A DNA stretch of 64,000 bases, from NCBI GenBank assembly GCA_965200535.1, contig CBDAUF010000002.1, positions 62,001-126,000 of the forward strand, written 5' to 3'. The notes beneath the pieces are model-generated. The model had not been told where the DNA came from. It made no database searches and was given only the letters and a program-made list of their open reading frames with translations. This document shows positions 8,774 to 17,165 of this stretch, piece by piece. The first letter of the stretch is position 1. Each line of letters opens with the position of its first letter. Source of the DNA: MPNO01 sp965200535 (lineage in GTDB: Bacteria; Pseudomonadota; Alphaproteobacteria; MPNO01). The translations under genes and the position numbers were made by a program.

Positions 8774-8886
8774 CTAGCTCTTCGACCGCTCGAGCGTCTG
8801 CAGCGCAAACAGGTCCTCGATGCCGGGGCGGCGTTTCGACAGGCCCTGTTCGTGGGAATACCGTGCCATGGTCTCGATCGACCCGA
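8774..8886 (-). pseudogene. 3' remnant of a second copy of the binding-protein gene at 11843-12835
   Basis: This is the last ~37 codons and TAG stop of a gene whose remainder is absent. Positions 8771-8886 align without gaps to 11840-11955 with 6 mismatches in 116 bases. Reading leftward gives MARYSHEQGL... to ...LERSKS and stop, matching the C-terminus of the intact gene. Similarity ends abruptly at 8886/8887. There is no start codon context or upstream coding sequence, so this is a dead fragment. The rest of 8647-8953 holds nothing I can identify. Confidence 0.85.
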
Positions 8887-8953
8887 TGTGCCTGTCGAAG
8901 ATGCGTGCCCTCCGGCTGCCGGGAAGATCATTGCGGTCGAATGCGAGGTCTGC

Positions 8954-9397
8954 TCAGCGGGCTTCGACGATCCGAAGGTGCGGGTTCGGTCGATCGCCTT
9001 GGGGCGAGAGCCGGCTCATACGGCGGTCCAGCGTCGCCAGACATCCGGAGCGCGCGCGTGCAAGCGACAGGAGGTAGGCATCCGTTACCTGACGATGCCC
9101 GGCGATCCGAACGCCGGTGGAGAATGCGGCTGACACGCAATCTACGTCGTCGGACCAGAATTCGTGGCCGTCCATGGCGGTGATGGCTTGCAGCATGGAG
9201 AGTGCCTCGGGCGGCGAAACCGCGTCGGAGGTGAACGCGGGGTTGGAAGACAACCGGACAAACCCGAGTTGGGTCAGCGGGCAGGTTGCCCAACTCGGCG
9301 AGGCTTCCCGTTCGAACCAGGCGTGGGCCGGGTCGTGATGGACGTGCGACGGCCATGCCAAGGCAATCAGCAGATTGAGATCGAGCAAAAAGGTCAA
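8954..9397 (-). CDS. vapC: VapC-like PIN-domain toxin ribonuclease
   Basis: This 147-residue PIN-domain protein is of the type II toxin VapC family, metal-dependent ribonucleases that cleave specific RNAs, often tRNAs. The acidic residues of the fold are visible: Asp in LLDLNLLIAL at the N-terminus, Asp in QVTDAYLLSLA, and Asp in LATLDRRM near the C-terminus. The start ATG overlaps the stop of the upstream antitoxin gene by 4 bases (ATGA), the standard TA arrangement. The module lies inside the patch bounded by the 116-bp direct repeats. Activity is inferred from the family. Confidence 0.87.
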   Translation of the reverse strand: MTFLLDLNLLIALAWPSHVHHDPAHAWFEREASPSWATCPLTQLGFVRLSSNPAFTSDAVSPPEALSMLQAITAMDGHEFWSDDVDCVSAAFSTGVRIAGHRQVTDAYLLSLARARSGCLATLDRRMSRLSPQGDRPNPHLRIVEAR

Positions 9398-9621
9398 GGC
9401 TCGTCTTGGTGCCGCTTGACACGATCGAGAGTGAGGACAGTGCCGTCGTCAGAGACCCCGAACACCGGAAATCCCCCGCGCATGCGCCCGACCGCGTCCG
9501 TCGGCCGCAATCCACGCCGCGCCAACTCGGACAGCACCGCGCCCACCGAGAGGTTCCTTTCTTCCGCGATCGACTTGGCTGCATCGAGAATCTCGTCGTC
9601 GATGTTCAGCGTCGTTCTCAT
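9394..9621 (-). CDS. vapB: VapB-like ribbon-helix-helix antitoxin
   Basis: This is a 75-residue antitoxin. The N-terminus MRTTLNIDDEILDAAK is a ribbon-helix-helix DNA-binding strand and first helix, followed by LSVGAVLSELARRGL. The C-terminal half should wrap the toxin. Such proteins neutralise the cognate toxin and repress their own promoter as a complex. ATG at 9621 is preferred over a TTG 12 codons upstream, because the RHH strand begins exactly there. It overlaps vapC by 4 bases. Confidence 0.85.
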   Translation of the reverse strand: MRTTLNIDDEILDAAKSIAEERNLSVGAVLSELARRGLRPTDAVGRMRGGFPVFGVSDDGTVLTLDRVKRHQDEP

Positions 9622-9702
9622 GCCGGAAGAGCTGCCAAGGTGATGCGTTGATGTCAAGATGCGCCAGCTCCAGCATCATCCGACGGACCGTGCAGGTTGC
9701 CG

Positions 9703-10272
9703 CTATCCGCCGGCCGGACGGATGCGGTCGAGCTTGTCCAGCCAGTGCCCCGGCAGGCCGTGGGCGCGGGCGCCTTCGCGCAGGAGGGTGATGTAGCGGA
9801 GCGACGGATTGCCGTCGGTCTCGCCGCCCCGGGCGACATAGGCGACCGCGCGGATGGGACGTCGGCCGGCGTCCTCGGCGCCGAGCCACACCGGGCGGTA
9901 ATACCCGCCGGGCACGCCTTCGGTGCTGTTCAGCCGGAGCAGGTCGCGCCTGGTGATCCGGTACACTACGCCCCATACCTCGTCGCTGGGGCAGGGCTCG
10001 ATATTGGCCGGCGCGGCCTTGCCCCTCGGGCGTCCTTCCAGGTTGAAGCGCAGGCGGTAACCCTCGATCCGGGCGACGCGCCACTCGCGGGGACGCATGC
10101 GGCGGCGGCCCCGGAACACCGCGTCGTGCATGTTGGACCCGAAGGCGAAGTACCAGATCTCCTCGCCCGGAGCGCCGTCGAGCCGCAGCCCGTGAAGACG
10201 ATACCAGAGCTTCGAAAGCAGCCAGGACCGGGCGACGGCGCGCCGCAGAATGCGCTTCAGCCTCCACAGCAT
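9703..10272 (-). CDS. Gamma-glutamylcyclotransferase-like (AIG2/GGCT fold) protein
   Basis: This 189-residue protein carries the substrate-loop signature WYFAFGSNM near residue 40, then RIEGYRLRFN and a later GVVYRITRRDLLRL...EGVPGGYY stretch. The pattern is typical of gamma-glutamylcyclotransferases, which release 5-oxoproline from gamma-glutamyl amino acids, and of related AIG2 proteins. The catalytic acid probably lies in the LNSTEG segment. A basic N-terminal leader (MLWRLKRILRRAVARSW) precedes the domain. ATG at 10272 is chosen because upstream in-frame sequence is low-complexity and unlike the family. It lies in the repeat-bounded patch between vapB and the broken DUF3500 gene. Confidence 0.75.
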   Translation of the reverse strand: MLWRLKRILRRAVARSWLLSKLWYRLHGLRLDGAPGEEIWYFAFGSNMHDAVFRGRRRMRPREWRVARIEGYRLRFNLEGRPRGKAAPANIEPCPSDEVWGVVYRITRRDLLRLNSTEGVPGGYYRPVWLGAEDAGRRPIRAVAYVARGGETDGNPSLRYITLLREGARAHGLPGHWLDKLDRIRPAGG

Positions 10273-10639
10273 GGCAAACCGGTTTCGCCTTGAAACGGGA
10301 TCGGCTTCATGAACTCTTGCTGGCTTCCTCGAGCGTCCACCGGGGGCGGGCAGGGCGGTGTCGGGGTGTCGGACGGCCGTTGGGGTGCATTCATGACGCG
10401 CGCCGCGTGAGTTTGCCAGCGCCTTCCTGAATTCGTCATCCGGCCGCGCTTGGCTCCCATGCCCCGCCGTGCGCCAGGGAGAGTCCGGCAAGCCGGCGGA
10501 GGGCGGTCCGGCGGCTCGGATGGCGGCTCCGGCGTCGAGCCGCGGCATGTCGGCGGCAAAGGGACTCCCGTGGAAGTTCCCGCCTTTCTCCGCCGCATCC
10601 GCCGACCGCCCCGCCCGTCACCACCTGCGAGGCGCGTCC
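10273..10639. other. Non-coding stretch without recognisable feature
   Basis: These 367 bases separate the cyclotransferase start from the stop of the broken DUF3500 gene. Frames that stay open here translate to Arg/Pro/Gly-rich shadow sequence with no start context. I see no tRNA, hairpin terminator or convincing promoter hexamers. It may be decayed DNA within the repeat-bounded patch. Confidence 0.5.
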
Positions 10640-11675
10640 TCACTCCCGCCGCGGGGCCACCCCGCCATACTCGTTGGCCGGGTTCCGGTAAATCGAGTGA
10701 TAGTGCCCGGCGGCATCCCCGATATCGTCCAGGGTCGAGAACTCGATCAGCAGCCGCGGCCCCTGTATGCGGTAGTAGACACGACCGCTGCCGTCGGTCG
10801 GGCCGTGCCAGGCGAAACGGGTCTCGTCCAGATCGGCTGCAACTTCCCGGATCCGCGCCGCGGCGAAGGGGCTCCGGCAGCGTTTCGATCCAGCGCGCCG
10901 CCAGGTCCAGCAGCAGCGCCCGTTCCGCCGCTGTCCATCCGCCCACGGCGGAGCCTTCCGCCAACGGCACCACACCGTCGCGGCCCGCCCCCGCATGGAC
11001 CTCCTCGGGCCGCTCACCCACCGCTGCCGCGGCCCGCCGTTCCGGGTCAAGCGCCGCCATCAGCGCGAGGCCGGCCTCCAGTTCCCCCGTCATCGGCGCG
11101 TATCGCCTGCCGCCGTCCTCGTAGGCCGCCGGCTCCACCCCCAGGAACGTCGGCGTCAGGAACATCCGGTTGCCCTAGAGGGTGACGTTCACGGCCAGAT
11201 GGTGGCCGCCGAATTGCCATGCCCAGGCGCCGGCCGCCGACGGCGTGCCGAAGATCGCAAACCAGTAATTGTCTTCCGTCCAGCCGGCCAGTGTTGCCTG
11301 GAACCATCCACCCAGCATCTCGTCGGCGCGCACGATCTGCCTCACCCTGGCGTATCCCCGCTCGCTCAGCGCTGCCCGCAGGAACGCGAACACCGCTTCC
11401 CGGCGGTCCTCGTCCAGATCGCCCATCCGGATGCCCGGGCGCGACGTGCGGAAGATGCGGACGATGCCCGGGCCGGCGGGCAGGTTCGACCAGTTCCGGC
11501 GCACAGGAGCGTCGATGTCGTGCAGCACCGCCGCCCGCTGCGCCCCGTCGAGCCGGGCGAGCAGCGTCTCCGCCGCCGCGGCGACCCCGGCGGGGGTTGC
11601 CGCAGCGGCAGCGCGGTCCCCACCCACGACCGCGCCGACAACGAGCAGAGCGACAACAGCCAGGTGCAGCCTCAT
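10640..11675 (-). pseudogene. Disrupted DUF3500 family secreted protein
   Basis: This gene should read as one secreted DUF3500 protein of about 345 residues but carries two lesions. The first segment (11675-11178) has a signal peptide (MRLHLAVVALLVVG...) and the family block GGWFQATLAGWTEDNYWFAIFG ending at GGHHLAVNVTL. An in-frame TAG at 11177-11175 interrupts it. The same frame then resumes with MFLTPTFLGVEPA until about 10865. There a one-base shift moves the remainder to another frame (ETRFAWHGPTDGSGRVYYRIQ...PANEYGG), ending at 10640. Two independent lesions favour a real pseudogene over a sequencing error. The biochemical function of DUF3500 is unknown. Confidence 0.85.
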
Positions 11676-11839
11676 GCGGCCTTCCCCTCCGGGTCGCGCG
11701 GGACGGGACCGGTACGGATCGCTGCAACGTCCCGACCGCTGCGCGAAGCCTGCAACCGTTCCCGCCGCAACGCAAGACTAAGGCACTTCACGCCCGCATC
11801 CGCATCGCGGCTCAACCAGGTCGAGCGCTTCTGCCTAAG

Positions 11840-11955
11840 ACCCTAGCTCTTCGACTGCTCGAGCGTCTCCGGCGCAAACAGGTCCTCGATGCCGAGGCGG
11901 CGTTTCGACAGGCCCTGTTCGTGGGAATATCGCGCCATGGTCTCGATCGACCCGA
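11840..11955. repeat. 116-bp direct repeat, right copy (partner 8771-8886)
   Basis: This segment is the 3' end of the intact binding-protein gene and matches 8771-8886 over 116 positions with 6 substitutions and no gaps, in the same orientation. The pair brackets about 2.95 kb holding vapBC, the cyclotransferase gene and the broken DUF3500 gene. Outside the repeat the flanks do not match. Confidence 0.88.
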
Positions 11956-12835
11956 CGTTGCGCTCGATTCCGTAGGGCCAGTAGTCCTCACCCATCAACG
12001 CGACGGTTTCCTCGACCTCGGCAGCGAGCCAGGGGACGGTGGCCTTGACCGCGCCGAAGTTGCGCAGGCCCGGCATGACCAGCCGTTTCGCCTTCTCGAA
12101 CGCCTCGAAGACGTTGTTGGCGAGCCAGCGGTGCTCCTCGACCAACGTGCGGCGAACGGCCGCAACATGCATGATCGGGTGGATGCGGGTCTTCTGCCAG
12201 TACGCCTTCTCCAGCGCCCGGTAGTCGGGGAACAGCCGGCCGATGTCGGGGTGGCCGCCGGTGAAGCAGGACGGCGGCAGGGGCGAGACCATGGCGTCCA
12301 GTTCGCCCGCCGCCATCATGCCGCTGAGGCTCCTGTCGGCCGGGATGGGGCGGCAGACGATATCGTCGGGCAGGTCGAGACTGACCTTTTCCGGCCGGCC
12401 GGGGTCCTCGATTCCGCCGGTCCGCCAGACGATGTCGGAGGCCGTCACGCCGTATTCGTCGGACAGCATCCCGCGGGCGGCGAGCGCCGCGGTGACCTGG
12501 TATTCCGGCACGCCGACCTCGCGGCCCTTCAGGTCCTCCGGCCCGGCGATGCCGCGGTCGGTGCGGATGTAGATTGCCGAATAGCGCCACATGCGCGACA
12601 GGAATACCGGGATCGCGACATAGGGCGCCTCGCCCCGGTCGACCATCATCATGTAGGAGCTGAACGAGAGTTCGGTGACGTCGAACTCCTGGTTGCGGAT
12701 CGCGCGGTAGAAGATGTCGTGGATATCGAGCGCAAAGTGAACCGGATCGCAGCCCTCGATCCCCACCGTACCGTCGGCCAGCGGACGCACCCGGTCGTAG
12801 TCCCAGAACGCCATCGTCAGCGGCAGCAGCGCCAT
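11843..12835 (-). CDS. 4,5-dihydroxyphthalate decarboxylase-like / ABC substrate-binding-fold protein
   Basis: This 330-residue protein resembles the family annotated as 4,5-dihydroxyphthalate decarboxylase, which shares the fold of ABC binding proteins. Seen: the N-terminal LTMAFWDYDRVRPLADG; the signature FDVTELSFSSYMMMVDRG near residue 60; the hinge LKGREVGVPEYQVTAALAARGML; and the C-terminal LMGEDYWPYGIERN. No signal peptide is present from ATG 12835, which is chosen because the domain starts there. No transporter partners are adjacent. A truncated second copy of its 3' end lies at 8774-8886. The literature name rests on few characterised members, so substrate and role are open. Confidence 0.75.
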   Translation of the reverse strand: MALLPLTMAFWDYDRVRPLADGTVGIEGCDPVHFALDIHDIFYRAIRNQEFDVTELSFSSYMMMVDRGEAPYVAIPVFLSRMWRYSAIYIRTDRGIAGPEDLKGREVGVPEYQVTAALAARGMLSDEYGVTASDIVWRTGGIEDPGRPEKVSLDLPDDIVCRPIPADRSLSGMMAAGELDAMVSPLPPSCFTGGHPDIGRLFPDYRALEKAYWQKTRIHPIMHVAAVRRTLVEEHRWLANNVFEAFEKAKRLVMPGLRNFGAVKATVPWLAAEVEETVALMGEDYWPYGIERNVGSIETMARYSHEQGLSKRRLGIEDLFAPETLEQSKS

Positions 12836-12878
12836 TCCATCCTCCCTCGGTTGTCGGTGCCCCCGCGCCGGGGCGGCC

Positions 12879-13583
12879 TCACTCCAGCAGCCCCATTTCA
12901 CGGAAGCTCGAATGGCCGCGGCGGGCGACGATCACATGGTCGTGCAGGGCGATGCCGAGGCCCTTGCCGATCTCGCGGATCTGCCGCGTCATTTCGACGT
13001 CCGCCCGCGACGGGCGCGGATCTCCGGACGGGTGATTGTGGACGAGAACGATGCCCGTCGCCGACAGCTCGAGCGCCCGCTTCATCACCTCGCGGGGATA
13101 GACCGGCGTGTGGTTGACGGTGCCCCGCTGCTGCTCCTCGTCTTCGATGAGCTTGTTCTTGGTGTCGAGGAAGAGGACGCGGAAGGATTCGGTCTTGTCG
13201 TGCGCCATGCGGATACGGAGATAGCCGACCAAACGTTCCCACGAATCGAGGAGCACTTCCTCGTTGCGGATTTCCTCGCGGGCGAGGCGGGTCGCCGCGT
13301 CCGCGACGACCCTGATCGCGGCTGCCGCCGCCTCGCTCACCCCGTCGACATCCTGCAGCGCCTCCGGGTCGGCCCGCAGCACCCCGGTGTAGGAGCCGAA
13401 GCGCTCCATCAGCATCTTGGCGACCGGCTTGGTGTCGCGGCGCGGGATCGCGAGGAACAGGAGATACTCCAGCATCTCGTAATCGTGCAGGGAATCGGCC
13501 CCCCGTTCGAGGAGCCGTTTGCGCAGCCGCGCACGGTGGCCGTCATGTCCGGGGGTCGTCTTCCCGTCTGGCGTGTCCCGCAT
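12879..13583 (-). CDS. radC: RadC family JAB-domain protein
   Basis: This 234-residue protein has the usual RadC layout. A helix-hairpin-helix-like N-terminal region (LHDYEMLEYLLFLAIPRRDTKP, then DVDGVSEAAAAAI) precedes a C-terminal JAB/MPN domain. The JAMM metal motif is complete: the upstream Glu region ESFRVLFLDTKN, then VLVHNHPSGDPRPS with His-x-His and Asp. RadC was once linked to DNA repair, but its true role is unsettled. Start at 13583 gives the conserved length; a longer in-frame start at 13640 adds unconserved sequence. It is divergent from the metallo-hydrolase gene at 13699. Confidence 0.93.
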   Translation of the reverse strand: MRDTPDGKTTPGHDGHRARLRKRLLERGADSLHDYEMLEYLLFLAIPRRDTKPVAKMLMERFGSYTGVLRADPEALQDVDGVSEAAAAAIRVVADAATRLAREEIRNEEVLLDSWERLVGYLRIRMAHDKTESFRVLFLDTKNKLIEDEEQQRGTVNHTPVYPREVMKRALELSATGIVLVHNHPSGDPRPSRADVEMTRQIREIGKGLGIALHDHVIVARRGHSSFREMGLLE

Positions 13584-13633
13584 GGCCGGCAGTCTCGCGC
13601 ACGCGCGCCCGGCGGTCAAAGCCTGCGGCGGTA

Positions 13634-13663
13634 TTGGCATCGGCGGGGTTTAGCGGCGACAAT
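13634..13663 (+). promoter_or_regulatory. Candidate sigma-70-type promoter for the metallo-hydrolase gene
   Basis: TTGGCA at 13634-13639 and GACAAT at 13658-13663 are separated by 18 bases, about 35 bases before the ATG at 13699. The -10 match is partial. The site lies in the 115-base divergent gap between radC and the metallo-hydrolase. Evidence is pattern only. Confidence 0.3.
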
Positions 13664-13698
13664 GACCGCCCCGAGGCATCGAGGGAGGCGGGACGCCG

Positions 13699-14499
13699 AT
13701 GAATCCCCTGTCGCGAATCGCCGCGGCGACCGTGCTGACGGCTGCGGTCTGGGCCGGGTCGGGCGATGCGGTCCATGCGAGCTGCTATCCGCTGGCGCGG
13801 GCGCCGGCCGGTTTCATCCATGCCTCTTTCCGGGTTGCCGCCGTCAAGGCGAACCACGTCCGTATCGACTTCATCGGCCATTCGACCTTCGTCGTCGAGT
13901 CGCCGCAAGGGGTGCGGGTGGCGACCGACTACAACGATTACGTGCGCCCGCCGCGCACGCCCCACATCGTCACCATGAACAACGCCCACGATACCCACTA
14001 CAGCTACAGCGTCCCGGAAGAGGTCGAGCACGTATTGCGCGGCTGGGATCCGGCGGGCGGCATCGCCCGGCACAATGTCTCGGTCAAGGACGTGCGGGTC
14101 AGGAACGTGCCGACCAACCTCGCCGAATTCGGCGGCAAGTGGCGCAACGGCAACTCGATGTTCGTCATCGAGGCCCAAGGGCTCTGCATCGCCCATATCT
14201 CTCACCTGCACCACGTCCTGTCGGAGGACCAGCTGCGCGATCTCGGGCGTATCGACATCGCGTTTGCCCCCATCGACGGCATGTGGACGATGAGCCATCA
14301 GGAACTGTTCGAGGTGCTCGACCGGATCAAGCCGATGCTGGTGATCCCGATGCATTACGGCTCGCTCGGCGGGGTGCAGGCGTTTACCGCACAGGCCCGC
14401 GCGCGCTGGCCCGTGCGCCGCCACGACGGGCCGTCGATCGAACTCAGCTTCCGCGACCTGCCGCGCAAGACCGAGGTGCTGTTCCTGGCCGGCCGCTGA
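13699..14499 (+). CDS. Exported metallo-beta-lactamase-fold protein (UlaG-like) with altered metal motif
   Basis: This 266-residue protein has an N-terminal signal-type segment (NPLSRIAAATVLTAAVWAGSGDAVHA). The fold then begins at IDFIGHSTFVVESPQG, as in UlaG-like hydrolases. The metal-binding loop, normally HxHxDH, reads NNAHDTHYS, so one His and the Asp appear replaced. Later ligand positions are kept: SHLHHVL near residue 173 and LVIPMHYGSLGG near 213. Export to the periplasm is inferred from the leader. It could be an active variant family or a structural one. It is divergent from radC and convergent with the nitroreductase gene. Confidence 0.78.
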   Translation: MNPLSRIAAATVLTAAVWAGSGDAVHASCYPLARAPAGFIHASFRVAAVKANHVRIDFIGHSTFVVESPQGVRVATDYNDYVRPPRTPHIVTMNNAHDTHYSYSVPEEVEHVLRGWDPAGGIARHNVSVKDVRVRNVPTNLAEFGGKWRNGNSMFVIEAQGLCIAHISHLHHVLSEDQLRDLGRIDIAFAPIDGMWTMSHQELFEVLDRIKPMLVIPMHYGSLGGVQAFTAQARARWPVRRHDGPSIELSFRDLPRKTEVLFLAGR

Positions 14500-14533
14500 G
14501 CGCCGCGGCGGCCGTGCGGACAGGCGGGAGGGA

Positions 14534-15385
14534 TCAGGCGAGCGAGAAGCCGGCCTTTTCGAGGTAGGCGCGCATGGTGCGGCCGTCGTCCACCGCCATC
14601 TGCCGCGCCTTGTCTTCCGACCAGCCGTAGAAACCGGGCGTACCGAAGCGGTCCGTGTGCTTGTATTTCGCCTCGGGGATGCTGTAACGGGCACCGCGGC
14701 GGCGGTCGTAGCCGTCGATCTCCCCTTCGAGGCCGCTGTCATCGTAGCGGTCGGTGTGCACGGTGGCCGACGGCGGCAGTCGGACGCTGACGAATCCCTC
14801 GCGCGCCGGATAGCCGAGGCAGAAGCCGGCGATGGGGAAAACATGGTCCGGGATCTCCAGCATCCCGGCGATGGTCTCCGCATGGTCGCGCACATGGCTG
14901 ATGTGGCAGCAGCCGAGACCGATGATCTCCGCTGCACAGGCGAGCGTCTGCATCGCGATCGCCGCATCGATGGCCGCGTTCAGCACCGCGTCCATCGTGT
15001 CGTTGGCATAGTCCAGCCCGCGCAGCGCGCAAACCCGGCGGATCCTGCGGTTGTCGCCGCAGAATACGAAGAACTCCGGCGCCTGGACGATCCATGGCAT
15101 GCCGGGAATCAGCGCCCCGATCCGCTCGCGGACCGCGCGGTCGCGGATGCGGATGATGGAGACCTGCTGCAGGTCCGACTTGGACGCGGCTGAAAGGGCG
15201 GCGGCAAGCAGCGCGTCGAGGACGGGGGCCGGCACCGGCTCGTCGGTGTAGAGGCGGTGCGTCCGGTGCGCCAGCAGCCGTTCCACCGCCGGGTCGGCCC
15301 GTTCGCCTGCGAGCCCGCGGTTGTCGAACGCGAACCGGTCGCGCCACAGCGCGTCCAGAGTCCGGCCGTCGGAATTCATGGTCAC
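14534..15385 (-). CDS. Nitroreductase family flavoprotein (NfsA-like)
   Basis: This 283-residue FMN-dependent nitroreductase-fold protein shows the flavin-phosphate stretch LLAHRTHRLYTDEPV, LSAASKSDLQQVSIIRIRD, and the later GLGCCHISHVRD and FPIAGFCLGYPA blocks. The C-terminal extension (SIPEAKYKHTDRFGTPGFYGW) resembles that of NfsA/Frp-type enzymes, which use NADPH to reduce nitro compounds or quinones. GTG at 15385 is favoured because GGGAGG lies six bases ahead of it; an ATG two codons later is the alternative. It lies 31 bases after map on the same strand. The physiological substrate is unknown. Confidence 0.85.
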   Translation of the reverse strand: MTMNSDGRTLDALWRDRFAFDNRGLAGERADPAVERLLAHRTHRLYTDEPVPAPVLDALLAAALSAASKSDLQQVSIIRIRDRAVRERIGALIPGMPWIVQAPEFFVFCGDNRRIRRVCALRGLDYANDTMDAVLNAAIDAAIAMQTLACAAEIIGLGCCHISHVRDHAETIAGMLEIPDHVFPIAGFCLGYPAREGFVSVRLPPSATVHTDRYDDSGLEGEIDGYDRRRGARYSIPEAKYKHTDRFGTPGFYGWSEDKARQMAVDDGRTMRAYLEKAGFSLA

Positions 15386-15416
15386 CGCGATCCTCCCGCG
15401 TCGTGCCGTGCGGCTT

Positions 15417-16253
15417 TCACCCGTAGGGCGGCCTGTCCAGCCCGGCGGGCGAAAGCGTGAAGATCTCGCAGCCGTCGGCGGTCACGCCCAGCGAATGTTC
15501 GAACTGGGCCGACAGCGAGCGGTCCTTGGTCACCGCGGTCCAGCCGTCGGAGAGGATCTTGGTCTCGTAGCGCCCGGCGTTCACCATCGGCTCGATGGTG
15601 AAGAACATGCCCTCGGCGAGGGGCATCCCCTGGCCCCGGCGGCCATAGTGCAGGACGCTCGGCGGACAGTGGAAGATCCGTCCGAGCCCGTGGCCGCAGA
15701 AATCGCGCACCACGGAGAAGCGCGCCGCCTCGACATGGCTCTGGATCGCGTGGCCGATATCGCCCAGCGTCGCGCCGGGGCGCACGGCTTCGATGCCGCG
15801 CATCATCGATTCGTAGGTCACCTCCATCAGCCGGCGCGCCTTCACGCCGGCGCGGCCGACCGGGAACATGCGGCTCGTATCGCCGTGCCAGCCGTCGAGG
15901 ATCACCGTGATGTCGATGTTGACGATATCCCCGTCCTGCAGGACCTTGGGCCCCGGTATGCCGTGGCACACGACATGGTTTGCCGAGGTGCAGATCGATT
16001 TGGGAAACCCGCGATAGTTGAGCGGCGCCGGAACCGCGTCGTGCGCGACGATGAAATCGTGGCACAGCGTGTCGAGTTCCAGGGTGGTGACGCCGGGAAC
16101 GACGCGGGGGGTGATGAAGTCGAGCACCTCGGCGGCGAGGCGGCCCGCCCGGCGCATGGCGGCGAACTCTCCCGGCCCGTGAACCGGGACCTGCGATACC
16201 GTCTCGCCCACCGTTTCCTCCGATAGTCCGGAATCCGCCCAGCGCCCGTTCAT
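15417..16253 (-). CDS. map: Type I methionine aminopeptidase
   Basis: This 278-residue enzyme removes the initiator methionine from nascent proteins. The pita-bread fold's metal ligands are present: Asp and Asp in NIDITVILDGWHGDTSRMF, His in CGHGLGRIFH, Glu in FFTIEPMV and Glu in AQFEHSLGVT. The conserved NHVVCHGIPG loop is also visible. Start at 16253 is preferred over 16277. The N-terminus is about 25 residues longer than the E. coli enzyme. It is divergent from the CinA-like gene, with a 129-base gap that should hold both promoters. Confidence 0.95.
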   Translation of the reverse strand: MNGRWADSGLSEETVGETVSQVPVHGPGEFAAMRRAGRLAAEVLDFITPRVVPGVTTLELDTLCHDFIVAHDAVPAPLNYRGFPKSICTSANHVVCHGIPGPKVLQDGDIVNIDITVILDGWHGDTSRMFPVGRAGVKARRLMEVTYESMMRGIEAVRPGATLGDIGHAIQSHVEAARFSVVRDFCGHGLGRIFHCPPSVLHYGRRGQGMPLAEGMFFTIEPMVNAGRYETKILSDGWTAVTKDRSLSAQFEHSLGVTADGCEIFTLSPAGLDRPPYG

Positions 16254-16382
16254 GGCCCCGTTATACGGCCGTCGCAAGCAGCGGGTCCAGTTTCATCGGC
16301 GTTTCCGCCGGCCCCGGGCGAGGGTGGTCCGGCAACCGCGATCCGCGTACTATCCCGCCGGCTTGGCAAGCGCGGATCCCCG

Positions 16383-17165
16383 ATGGCCGAACAGCGAATC
16401 GTCACCGCCTGCGTCGTGGTTATCGGCAACGAGATCCTGTCCGGCCGCACCCGGGACAGGAACATCAACTATCTCGCCAAGGGTCTGGAAGGGCTCGGCA
16501 TCAGGCTGCGGACGGTCCGCATCATTCCCGACGACCGCCGCATGATCGTGGACACGGTCAACGAATGCCGCCGGGCGTTCGACTATGTCATTACCACGGG
16601 CGGGATCGGCCCCACCCACGACGACATCACCTCGGAATGCGTGGCCGAGGCGTTCGGCGTCGGCATGTACCGCGATCCCGAGGTCGCCGAACTGATCGGC
16701 TCGCGGCTGCGCAGCGGCGACATGAACGAGGCGCGGCTCCGCATGGCGACATTCCCGGAGGGCGCCGAACTGATCGCCAACCCGATCAGCGCGGCCCCCG
16801 GCTACCGCAAGGAGAACGTCTTTGTCCTCGCCGGCGTGCCGCAGATCATGCAGGCGATGTTCGACGGGATGAAGCACAGCCTGGTCGGCGGCGCGCCGAT
16901 GCGGGCGCGCGCGGTCCACGTGCATCTGGCCGAGGGGGCGATCGCCGAGGCTCTGGGAGAGATCCAGGACCGCTATCCGGAGATCGACATCGGCAGCTAT
17001 CCCGCGATGCGCGGGCGCCGCTTCGGCGTCAGCGTCGTCCTGCGCGGCACCGACGAAACCCTGCTGGAGCGCGCACTCGCCGAGGTGAGGGGCGCGCTGA
17101 CCGCGCTCGGCGGCGATCCGGTCGACGAATCGCCCGACAGCCCGGCCGAACCGGAAGACCGATGA
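16383..17165 (+). CDS. CinA N-terminal / molybdopterin-binding domain protein
   Basis: This 260-residue protein corresponds to the N-terminal MoaB/Mog-like (COG1058) part of CinA. It has CVVVIGNEILSGRTRDRN, the signature VITTGGIGPTHDDIT near residues 68-80, and FPEGAELIANPISAAPGY. The C-terminal nicotinamide-nucleotide amidase domain of full-length CinA is absent, as in many alphaproteobacterial copies. The related domain binds nucleotides or pterin; some homologs act as ADP-ribose pyrophosphatase. Its last codon overlaps the next small gene by ATGA. Confidence 0.88.
   Translation: MAEQRIVTACVVVIGNEILSGRTRDRNINYLAKGLEGLGIRLRTVRIIPDDRRMIVDTVNECRRAFDYVITTGGIGPTHDDITSECVAEAFGVGMYRDPEVAELIGSRLRSGDMNEARLRMATFPEGAELIANPISAAPGYRKENVFVLAGVPQIMQAMFDGMKHSLVGGAPMRARAVHVHLAEGAIAEALGEIQDRYPEIDIGSYPAMRGRRFGVSVVLRGTDETLLERALAEVRGALTALGGDPVDESPDSPAEPEDR

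Noticed and set aside
9640..9657. TTGACA (minus strand, 9657-9652) as a vapBC -35 box
   Set aside because: No acceptable -10 hexamer lies 16-18 bases downstream, and the TTG could be read as an upstream start only without domain support.
8771..11955. The 116-bp direct repeats as ends of an insertion sequence or transposon
   Set aside because: No transposase, no terminal inverted repeats and no short target duplications are visible; the repeat is coding 3'-end sequence.
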